Source of the DNA: DASVTR01 sp033855775
GTDB taxonomy: Bacteria; Acidobacteriota; Blastocatellia; Pyrinomonadales; Pyrinomonadaceae
Length of the DNA stretch: 28,280 nt
Direction: 5' to 3'
Assembly: GCA_033855775.1 (NCBI GenBank)
Contig: JAWVFT010000120.1
Location: forward strand, 1 to 28,280
This document shows positions 1 to 6,442 of the stretch, one piece after another (the stretch's first letter is position 1; each line of letters starts with the position of its first letter). The notes under the pieces were generated by a model that made no database searches, was not told the origin of the DNA, and was given only the letters and a program-made list of their open reading frames with translations. Position numbers and translations under genes: made by a program.

Positions 1-2
1 CT

Positions 3-632
3 GTGCGCCATCTGCACAAGTATCAGGCCACAGAGACCAGACGAGGGCGTCCCAGTCCCTGGAAGCGACAAGACCTGCTGGTGGTCAGCACACAACTGGC
101 AACTCTGTTGGAGCGTGAAACCTCGCCGGCGCTCTCGCTCTCCAGTTTCATCGATCATTATCTGCGGCTGCTCGACTTCCCTGCTGATCTGGTTCAGGCT
201 CTGGCCGCCGGAGAGATTAATCTCTTTGAGGCCGAGCAACTGGACAGAATGAGCGCGCGCCGCTTGGGCTGTGAGACCCGCCAAGCCCGCCGCTTGCGCA
301 CGGAGTTGCTCTCTGCGCACTTGCAGAGCAAAGGCTCAGGGGATTCGCTGCGTCGCCGCGTCAACGAGTTGCTGCGCCCTGCCCCGGCTGAAGCGGAAGA
401 GAGTGACATGACGCCGGAGGAAGTTAATCTGGAGGATTTCGATCCTTATGATGCGACACACTTATTTTGGGATCAGATCAAACAGCTAGGCTTTGGCCTG
501 CGACTGATTAGTCGAGAAGACGTGACGGACGAAGAGATAGATGAGTTGCTGCGAGCCAGTGAGCCGGTCTTGACAATTTTGGCCAGAATCCAGAGACGCA
601 AAGAAAGAAAGAAGTCGAAAATGCAGATATAG
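3..632 (+). CDS. ParB/HTH-like protein, possibly 5'-truncated by the window edge
   Basis: The open frame begins at a GTG at the third base of the window, so the true start may lie upstream and the 209 residues seen may be only the C-terminal part. A stretch at about residues 43-75, including FPADLVQALAAGEINLFEAE, resembles the helix-turn-helix core of ParB/KorB-type partition proteins, in which a helix is followed by 'aL..G.i....A..l'. The C-terminal half is acidic, then ends in a very basic tail (RIQRRKERKKSKMQI). No nuclease or ParB N-terminal box is visible. It lies about 160 bp upstream of an HTH-ParA-Rep operon on the same strand, which makes a role in plasmid partition or its regulation plausible. 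That role is inferred from weak similarity and context. Confidence 0.5.
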   Translation: MRHLHKYQATETRRGRPSPWKRQDLLVVSTQLATLLERETSPALSLSSFIDHYLRLLDFPADLVQALAAGEINLFEAEQLDRMSARRLGCETRQARRLRTELLSAHLQSKGSGDSLRRRVNELLRPAPAEAEESDMTPEEVNLEDFDPYDATHLFWDQIKQLGFGLRLISREDVTDEEIDELLRASEPVLTILARIQRRKERKKSKMQI

Positions 633-791
633 CGAGCCACTGTTATCTGTGACAAGCGCGCAGTAAGAAATATGTTTTAGAGAGACAGAGGCCGCAACTA
701 TTCTTTTCTTATATTTATTATTCTAAAAGTATATTGACAAGTATTTAACTATCATGTAATTTCCCGCAAATGCGTGATTTAGGAGAAAACC
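633..791. other. AT-rich intergenic region upstream of the partition/replication operon
   Basis: This 159-bp stretch is strikingly AT-rich compared with the rest of the window, with runs such as ttcttttcttatatttatta near 700-720. It contains two direct AAGTAT hexamers (727-732 and 739-744, 12 bp apart) that bracket a perfect TTGACA. Such AT-rich DNA beside partition genes is a common place for an operator/centromere or a duplex-unwinding element. No long iteron array is visible here. Confidence 0.4.
734..762 (+). promoter_or_regulatory. Candidate sigma-70 promoter for the HTH-parA-rep operon
   Basis: A perfect -35 hexamer TTGACA (734-739) is followed by two possible -10 elements: TGTAAT at 755-760 (5 of 6 consensus bases, but only 15-bp spacing) or TAATTT at 757-762 (17-bp spacing, weaker match). 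The start codon at 792 lies about 30 bp downstream, preceded by a good ribosome binding site, AGGAG at 781-785. It is the only clear promoter-like sequence ahead of the operon. Confidence 0.4.
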
Positions 792-983
792 ATGAATGAC
801 CATCAACCTGTTGATTTGATTACTACTTCCGAAGCGCGAACGCTCCTCGGTTGTAGCGCTGTCAAGATGGCTCAGCTTATCAAAGATGGCATTATTCGAT
901 ATTTTCCCGATCCGCTCGATAAGCGAGTTAAGTTAGTGAGCCGTGAGGAGGTTCTGGCGCTCAGAGTGAGGCGCGCAGCATGA
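792..983 (+). CDS. Small helix-turn-helix (excisionase/MerR-like) DNA-binding protein
   Basis: This 63-residue protein is essentially one helix-turn-helix domain. TTSEARTLLGCSAVKMAQLI (11-30) matches the 'sv.EAA.lLGvS...v.rLI..G' pattern of excisionase/MerR-type domains, and DPLDKRVKLVSREEVLAL (40-57) matches the typical wing 'DPlD.R.rlv...eV..L'. An AGGAG site lies 6 bp upstream of the ATG. Its stop overlaps the parA start as ATGA, so the two are translationally coupled. Small HTH proteins encoded just before parA usually autoregulate the operon or act as the centromere-binding partner. Either role is possible here, especially as the AT-rich region lies immediately upstream. Confidence 0.75.
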   Translation: MNDHQPVDLITTSEARTLLGCSAVKMAQLIKDGIIRYFPDPLDKRVKLVSREEVLALRVRRAA

Positions 984-1792
984 AAACCATCGCTCTTGCC
1001 AATCACAAGGGAGGCTGCGCGAAAACGACGACGGCCCTTAATGTGGCCGTGGCGTTAGCCATGACGGGTTCGCGTGTCCTCGCAATAGACCTCGACCCGC
1101 AGGGAAATTTATCTGCCTCTCTGGGCGCAGATTTACAGGAACTCGAAACGTCACATCGCACAGCGCACAGGTTGATGCTGGATGAGCGCGGAGATTTTTC
1201 AGACTACACTGTAAAATCCCGGCCCCGTTTGGATGTGATTCCGGCATGTCTCGATGCTGACGCCGAAGCTCTCCTGGACGGACAGGCTGTTTCGCGGGAA
1301 CTTCTGCTGAAACAAAAGCTCAGTCCGGCGCAACCGGCATATGATTATTGTGTCATAGACACGCCGCCTTCTCTGCGTGTGCCGACCTTGAATGCGTTGG
1401 CGATGAGCGATTTAACGGTTGTGCCGATTGAATCCAGCATGTTTGCGTTGCTCGGATTAGGACAACTCCTGCGAACCGTAGCCAAGGTGCGGCGGGCGCA
1501 CGCTCCAGACATGATGGTGATGGCCCTTTCGACCCTGTATACCGCTCGCCAAAATTTAGACAAGAACATACGAACCAAAGTTTTAGAGAAATTTACGGAG
1601 GATTTTGTCTTTAACACGACGATTCCGCGTGCTGTCGCCGTCGGCGAAGCCACAGCGACGCTCCAAGCCGTAGTCGAAACCAGTCCTGAGTCGGCGGGAG
1701 CATTTGCTTTTCGCAAGTTGGTAGCTGAAGTACGTGAGGTGTTGGGCGATGAAGAAAACAGATCGGAAGCGATTCGACGAAGCACTAGATAA
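980..1792 (+). CDS. parA: ParA-family partition ATPase
   Basis: A ParA/Soj-type deviant Walker ATPase of 270 residues, normal for the short (type Ib/chromosomal-like) ParA class without an N-terminal HTH. The deviant Walker A motif KGGCAKTT is at residues 10-17 with the signature lysine K10, the A' box AIDLDPQGN is at 35-43, and the Walker B-like segment CVIDTPPSL is at 124-132. ParA proteins bind DNA non-specifically in the ATP state and position plasmids through a centromere-binding partner that stimulates hydrolysis. The start overlaps the stop of the HTH gene (ATGA), and the 3' end overlaps the rep gene by 44 bp, so all three are one operon. Partner candidates are the 63-aa HTH protein and the ParB-like fragment at the left edge. 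Confidence 0.92.
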   Translation: MKTIALANHKGGCAKTTTALNVAVALAMTGSRVLAIDLDPQGNLSASLGADLQELETSHRTAHRLMLDERGDFSDYTVKSRPRLDVIPACLDADAEALLDGQAVSRELLLKQKLSPAQPAYDYCVIDTPPSLRVPTLNALAMSDLTVVPIESSMFALLGLGQLLRTVAKVRRAHAPDMMVMALSTLYTARQNLDKNIRTKVLEKFTEDFVFNTTIPRAVAVGEATATLQAVVETSPESAGAFAFRKLVAEVREVLGDEENRSEAIRRSTR

Positions 1793-2861
1793 AGCGCTGG
1801 CTCCGCCTCGACGGATGCCGAAGCAATCGCTGGATAGTCTTCTTGAAGAATATGATGACGGTGGTAGCAAGGAGACGGAAAAATTGCCCGCGACCTCCGG
1901 TACCGCAGTACCGCAGTACCGCAGCATTAACCCTCAGCAACAAGAAAAGGGCAAAAACAAGGCGATTAAGCTGGAATCACCTGACTCCGGTACTGCGGTA
2001 CCGGAGCACCGCAGTACCGGAGTACCGGAGCATAAACAATTACTCTCTGCTATACCAACTTCAAATTTTTATCGCAAGTCGAATGAGGTTGTTGACCAGT
2101 TCGACCGGGAGTTGACGCCGGCGGAAAGCAAAGTCTTTGACCATCTGCTTCGTCTCTCGGTCGGTTTCAACAAGGAGTGGTGTCAGGTGCGCATCACGAC
2201 GCTACAGCAAAGAACCGGCTATCGTTCGGACAAAACGGTGCGCGCAGCGATTAATGGATTGGTCATTAAAGGAAGGATTGAGAGGCGCACACACCACAAT
2301 AATCCGCTTGGCGATGAGTATCAAATTTTGAACTATTCCGACACTACCGAAGTACCGCAGTACCGCAGTACTCCGGTAAAAAATACTCCGGTACTGGAGT
2401 CAAAAATTACCGGACATTTAAATACAAGTATAAAAGACAAAATAAATGATGATGACGCGTTCGCTGATTTTGTGAACGCATGGCGAGAAGCGGCGCAAGA
2501 GGTGACGGGCAGGGAGACGTCAAAATATGAAAGCGAGCGTTGGAGGGAACTGGCCGAACTGTTGATTACGGAGTTGAAGATAGCTGCGGCGCGCACCACC
2601 GTTTCGTCCGTGCCTTCTTTCCTCGCAGAGCACTTGCGACGCCGCCTCTGGAAAGTTGAGAAGAAACAGGCCGGAGGGGAAGCGAAGGCGGAACCGGGCG
2701 TTGAGACTTCTCCATCTCCGAGCGAGCAGGCGCGCAATTGTCCTGACTGTGGCGGGAGCGGGTTGTATTACCCGGAAGGATATGAAAAGGGAGTGGCCAA
2801 GTGCGCGCATAAAAAGCTCAAGCTGGACGGGAACTCAACGCCCGCGACAGAAGTCAGTTAG
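1749..2861 (+). CDS. Plasmid replication initiator-like protein with a winged-helix domain and zinc-binding C-terminus
   Basis: I chose ATG 1749 (370 residues) over an in-frame GTG at 1734 because GAGG at 1736-1739 sits at proper distance. After a basic, disordered N-terminal part (about 1-95), residues about 110-190 form a winged-helix-like domain: LTPAESKVFDHLLRLSVGF, then ITTLQQRTGYRSDKTVRAAI and a basic wing ending in a YQILNY strand. This layout is seen in replication initiators and replisome organizers of plasmids and phages. Near the C-terminus CPDCGGSG plus a later C-A-H is a DnaJ-like or zinc-ribbon cluster. The gene carries three clusters of an 8-bp repeat (1900-1923, 1990-2029, 2352-2398), as when an initiator binds iterons inside its own gene. 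It overlaps parA by 44 bp. A helicase-loader role is also possible. The initiator assignment rests on fold pattern and context, not on recognition of a named family. Confidence 0.65.
   Translation: MKKTDRKRFDEALDKALAPPRRMPKQSLDSLLEEYDDGGSKETEKLPATSGTAVPQYRSINPQQQEKGKNKAIKLESPDSGTAVPEHRSTGVPEHKQLLSAIPTSNFYRKSNEVVDQFDRELTPAESKVFDHLLRLSVGFNKEWCQVRITTLQQRTGYRSDKTVRAAINGLVIKGRIERRTHHNNPLGDEYQILNYSDTTEVPQYRSTPVKNTPVLESKITGHLNTSIKDKINDDDAFADFVNAWREAAQEVTGRETSKYESERWRELAELLITELKIAAARTTVSSVPSFLAEHLRRRLWKVEKKQAGGEAKAEPGVETSPSPSEQARNCPDCGGSGLYYPEGYEKGVAKCAHKKLKLDGNSTPATEVS
1900..1923. repeat. Iteron-like cluster 1: three tandem 8-bp repeats inside rep
   Basis: Three perfect head-to-tail copies of GTACCGCA occupy 1900-1907, 1908-1915 and 1916-1923. 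The 8-bp period puts each copy in a different reading frame (encoded peptide GTAVPQYRS), so the repetition is at DNA level. Confidence 0.85.
1990..2029. repeat. Iteron-like cluster 2: five tandem 8-bp repeats inside rep
   Basis: Five consecutive 8-bp units are seen: GTACTGCG (1990), GTACCGGA (1998), GCACCGCA (2006), GTACCGGA (2014) and GTACCGGA (2022). CTCCGGTAC at 1985-1993 and GTACCGGAG at 1998-2006 also form an inverted repeat with a 4-bp spacer, so part of the array is a dyad. Confidence 0.85.
2352..2398. repeat. Iteron-like cluster 3: 8-bp repeats downstream of the winged-helix coding part
   Basis: Two perfect GTACCGCA units (2352-2359, 2360-2367) are followed by GTACTCCG (2368-2375), an A-rich interruption, and a further GTACTGGA (2391-2398). 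TACTCCG-GTACTGGAG also gives partial dyad symmetry. A related TTACCGGA lies at 2408-2415. Confidence 0.75.
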
Positions 2862-3112
2862 TCTTCCGAATTTCCACGACTGAATCAAACTGGATTGCAG
2901 TGGGCGGCAGCCGCGTTGTTGATGCTGTCGCTGGATAGGCGGCGTGCTGCTTGAGCCAAGCGGCTGTGACAAGCTGCAATTGCGGCGCAGCGTTTGGCGC
3001 GAACAGCGCAGAGAAGAGTTGAAAGCCCCATAGAGATTTTTCAGCGTTGACGTTTTAGCTCGCATTGATGTTCTTCCGAAGTGAAGTGTAATCAAGAGGA
3101 GGCCCCGGATTA
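2862..3112. other. Gap between the replication module and the biosynthetic block
   Basis: This 251-bp stretch separates the rep stop from the GTG of the first NRPS. No convincing coding frame, clear sigma-70 promoter or stem-loop with a T-tract was seen. It presumably carries the promoter for the assembly line. Composition shifts here from the lower-GC plasmid module to the GC-rich biosynthetic genes, so it is also the likely junction between two DNA blocks of different history. Confidence 0.5.
3096..3102 (+). promoter_or_regulatory. Strong ribosome binding site fixing the GTG start of NRPS1
   Basis: GAGGAGG lies 10 bp before the GTG at 3113, and an in-frame TAA at 3089-3091 closes the frame just upstream. 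Together these make GTG 3113 the only reasonable start, although the protein then begins almost directly at the condensation-domain core. Confidence 0.7.
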
Positions 3113-6100
3113 GTGGAAGAAATTTTCGTGTTCCCCACATCATACTCGCAGCAACGGCTGTGGTTTATAGACCAGTTAGAACCGAACAATCCCGCCTATC
3201 ATATCTTCGACGTTATCAACTTTACAGGCGCGCTCGATGTGGATGCGCTTCGGCGCAGTCTTGAAGAGATGGCCCGCCGCCACGAGTCGCTGCGGACGAC
3301 GTTTTCTTCCAACGATGGCCAGCCCGTGCAGGTCGTGTCACCGCCGTCGCGGTCGTTCTCTCTGTCGCGCGTTGACCTCAGCCGCTTCTCCGAAACTGAG
3401 CGACAGGCGGAGTTGCAGCGATTGTCAACGGAAGAAGCGAGCGGCGCTTTTGACCTTGAGCGCGGGCCGCTGTGGCGAACGATGCTGGCGCGGCTCTCCG
3501 GGGAAGAGCATGTTCTGCTCTTGACGATGCACCACATCATCAGCGATGCGTGGTCAATGCAATTGTTGACGGGCGAGTTGGAGACTCTCTACGAGGCTTA
3601 CAGGCAAGGCGAAGAGTCGCCGCTTGAGGAGTTGCCGATTCAGTATGCGGACTTTGCCGTGTGGCAGCGCGAGTGGTTGCAGGGCGATGAGTTGGAGCGT
3701 CAACTGAAGTACTGGCGCGAGCGATTGGCGGGCGCGCCGGAAGTTCTCGAATTGCCGACGGACAAGCCGCGCCCGTCCGTGCTCAGTCCGAGCGGGGCCA
3801 ACCAACCGCTCAGCATCTCGAAGCGTTTGACAGAGCGACTGAAGCTGCTCTCTCAAGGCGAGGGCGCGACGTTGTTCATGACGCTGCTGGCGGCCTTCAA
3901 GACGCTGCTTCATTGCTACGCCGGACAGGATGATATTGTCGTCGGCTCGCCGGTCGCCAATCGCGGGCGGCAGGAGCTTGAATCGTTGATAGGTTTTTTT
4001 ACGAACACGCTGGCGCTGCGGACGGACATGTCGGGCGACCCAAGTTTTCGTGAACTGCTTGGGCGCGTGAAGGAGATTTGTCTCGGCGCGTACGCGCATC
4101 AGGATTTGCCTTTCGAGAAGTTGGTCGAAGAGTTGGAGCCGGAGCGCAGCTTGAGCCATGCGCCGCTCGTGCAGGTGATGTTTCAGCTTCTCAACAATTC
4201 TGCCGCAGCCTTAGAAGAAACGACGGCGCAGAGTTTGGCGGCGGAAGAATCCGCGCATGACGAAATGGGCTTCGAGAGCGCGACGGTCATCTCCGAGATT
4301 GGGATTGACTTGTTCGAGAGCGACGGCGGACTCGCGGGGCGCATAGAGTACAGCACAGACCTCTTCGAGCACGAGAGCGTCAGACGAATGATGAGACATT
4401 GGCTGACGCTGCTCGAAGCCATCGCTGAAGACCCGGAGCGACGCCTCTCCGAGTTGCCGTTGATGAGCGAGGCGGAGCGGCGGCGGTTGCTCTTCGACTG
4501 GAACTCGACCGCGCGAGAATACTCCGCACAGCAATGCCTTCATCAATTGTTTGAAGCTCAAGCGGAGCGCGACCCTTTGGCGATTGCGGTCGTCTTCGAG
4601 GGAGAGCAGTTGAGCTACGGCGAGTTGAACTTGCGGGCTAACAAGCTGGCGCGCTTTCTGCGACGGCTCGGCGTCGGGCCGGAAGTCTCTGTGGCCTTCT
4701 GCTTTGAGCGCTGCGTGGAAGCGTTGGTGGCCGTGCTTGGGATTCTCAAGGCTGGCGGCGTGTGCGTCGGCGTTGACCCTGAGTACCCGGAAGAGCGCGT
4801 GGCGTTCATGCTCGGCGATAGCGCGACGCAGTTGATTTTGACGCAGCAGAAATTTTCATCGCGCCTGCCTGAGAGTTCGGTTCGCGTCGTCTGCGTGGAT
4901 GCAGAGTGGGAGCGGATTGCGCGCGAGCCGCGCGAGAATCTTGAGAGCGAGGCGGACGCAGAGAACGCGGCCTTCGTTATCTACACCTCCGGCTCGACGG
5001 GCCGGTCGAAGGGCGTGACGCTCAATCATCGCGGGCTGGCGAATCGAATACTGTGGGGGCAGGAAGCGCAACCGCTCGGCGTTGACGATTGCGTCTTGCA
5101 GCATTTTTCTTACTGCTTTGATTTCGCCGTGTGGGAGATTTTCACCGCGCTCATCGCGGGCGCGCGTTTGGCGCTGGCGCGTCCCGGCGGGCAACAGGAC
5201 GCGGCTTATCTGGCGAGCTTAATCGCAGAGCAGCGAGTCACGGTCGCAGGGTTCGTGCCCTCGATGTTGGACTTGTTGTTGGACGAGCCGGGCATCGCGC
5301 GTTGTGATTCGTTGCGGCGCATCTTCTGCGGCGGCGAGGCTCTGACCGTCGAGTTGCAGGAGCGTTGCTTGAGCCGTCTCGGCGCGGAATTGCAGAACAC
5401 GTACGGCCCGACCGAAGCTTCGATTGACGTGACGTTCTGGGTGTGCGGGCGTGAGGGCGAGCAACGAGACGAGCAACGAAGCGAGGGGCGCAAGACGGTT
5501 CCCATCGGAGAGCCGATTGCGAATACGCAACTCTACCTGCTCGATAGACGCTCGCAGCCCGTGCCTGTCGGCGTTCCCGGCGAGTTGCACATCGGCGGCC
5601 ACAGTCTGGCGCGCGGCTATCTGAACCATCCGGCGTTGACCGCTGAAAAATTTATTCCGAATCCCTTCAGCGCGGAGGCGGGCGCGCGGCTCTACAAGAC
5701 CGGAGACTTGGCGCGTTATCTCTCAAGCGGCGCGATAGAGTTTATCGGCCGGCTCGACCAGCAGTTGAAGATTCGCGGCTTCCGCGTCGAGCCGGGAGAG
5801 ATAGAAGCGGCGCTCGCGCATCATCCGTCCGTGCGAGAGGCTCTGGTGATGGCCCGCGACCGCGCGCCTGACGGCAAACAGTTGGTCGCTTATCTCGTCG
5901 CCAATCCTGACGGCGCGGCTCTGAACGGCGAGTTGCAGGGCGAGTTGCGCCGCTTCCTCAAAGAGCGTTTGCCTGACTACATGATTCCGTCGGCCTTCGT
6001 GCGGTTGGAGGCGTGGCCGCTCTTGCCGAACGGCAAGGTTGACAGGCGCGCTCTGCCAGACCCTTTGGAAGAGCGCTTCGGGGCGGAAGCGATGTACGTC

Positions 6101-6442
6101 GCGCCGCAAACAGAGTTGGAGCGAACCATCGCGGGCATCTGGCAAGAGTTGTTCGGCCTGGAACTGATTAGCGTCGAGAGCAACTTCTTCGAGTTAGGCG
6201 GACACTCGCTCATCATGGTCAGGGTTCACAGCCGCCTGCGCGAAGCCCTCAGCCGCGAGGTGCCGCTGATTGACCTTTTTCGCTATCCGACGATTGGCTC
6301 GCTGGCGAAATTCCTCGGCGGCGAACAGGGCGGCGACGACGGTTCTTCCTCCCAACAAATCAACGAGCGAGCGGGGCGCCAGCGCGCGGCTGCCAACCGG
6401 CAAAAGCAAGCGATGGGATGGAGGGCAAAGGTTAATGGCTGA
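3113..6442 (+). CDS. Non-ribosomal peptide synthetase, module 1 (C-A-T)
   Basis: This 1109-residue single-module NRPS has three domains. The condensation domain (about 3-430) opens with SYSQQRLWFIDQLEP and has the catalytic HHIISDA at 140-146, with G of the canonical HHxxxDG replaced by A. The adenylation domain (about 455-980) has A3 YTSGSTGRSKG at 624-634, A5 YGPTE, A7 YKTGDL and the A10 lysine K975. The carrier domain has GGHSL with phosphopantetheine serine S1032. The specificity pocket, read by eye from FDFAVWE (D670 first), is about D-F-W-G-F-G-T-I-D-K, which matches no code I can name with confidence. The A2 region is unusual (LKAGGVCVGVDPEYP instead of LKAGxAYVPxDP). A leading C domain with no preceding module suggests N-acylation of the first residue (lipo-initiation) or a partner encoded elsewhere. 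The 3' end overlaps the PKS gene by 8 bp. Confidence 0.93.
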   Translation: MEEIFVFPTSYSQQRLWFIDQLEPNNPAYHIFDVINFTGALDVDALRRSLEEMARRHESLRTTFSSNDGQPVQVVSPPSRSFSLSRVDLSRFSETERQAELQRLSTEEASGAFDLERGPLWRTMLARLSGEEHVLLLTMHHIISDAWSMQLLTGELETLYEAYRQGEESPLEELPIQYADFAVWQREWLQGDELERQLKYWRERLAGAPEVLELPTDKPRPSVLSPSGANQPLSISKRLTERLKLLSQGEGATLFMTLLAAFKTLLHCYAGQDDIVVGSPVANRGRQELESLIGFFTNTLALRTDMSGDPSFRELLGRVKEICLGAYAHQDLPFEKLVEELEPERSLSHAPLVQVMFQLLNNSAAALEETTAQSLAAEESAHDEMGFESATVISEIGIDLFESDGGLAGRIEYSTDLFEHESVRRMMRHWLTLLEAIAEDPERRLSELPLMSEAERRRLLFDWNSTAREYSAQQCLHQLFEAQAERDPLAIAVVFEGEQLSYGELNLRANKLARFLRRLGVGPEVSVAFCFERCVEALVAVLGILKAGGVCVGVDPEYPEERVAFMLGDSATQLILTQQKFSSRLPESSVRVVCVDAEWERIAREPRENLESEADAENAAFVIYTSGSTGRSKGVTLNHRGLANRILWGQEAQPLGVDDCVLQHFSYCFDFAVWEIFTALIAGARLALARPGGQQDAAYLASLIAEQRVTVAGFVPSMLDLLLDEPGIARCDSLRRIFCGGEALTVELQERCLSRLGAELQNTYGPTEASIDVTFWVCGREGEQRDEQRSEGRKTVPIGEPIANTQLYLLDRRSQPVPVGVPGELHIGGHSLARGYLNHPALTAEKFIPNPFSAEAGARLYKTGDLARYLSSGAIEFIGRLDQQLKIRGFRVEPGEIEAALAHHPSVREALVMARDRAPDGKQLVAYLVANPDGAALNGELQGELRRFLKERLPDYMIPSAFVRLEAWPLLPNGKVDRRALPDPLEERFGAEAMYVAPQTELERTIAGIWQELFGLELISVESNFFELGGHSLIMVRVHSRLREALSREVPLIDLFRYPTIGSLAKFLGGEQGGDDGSSSQQINERAGRQRAAANRQKQAMGWRAKVNG

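Noticed and set aside
1900..2398. CRISPR array from the repeated GTACCG units
   Set aside because: Units are 8 bp, directly tandem without spacers, and lie inside a coding gene.
6270..6434. Upstream extension of the PKS frame into the NRPS1 gene
   Set aside because: The 55 extra codons are read out of frame from the NRPS1 carrier domain and give no domain. ATG 6435 has a ribosome binding site and a canonical overlap.
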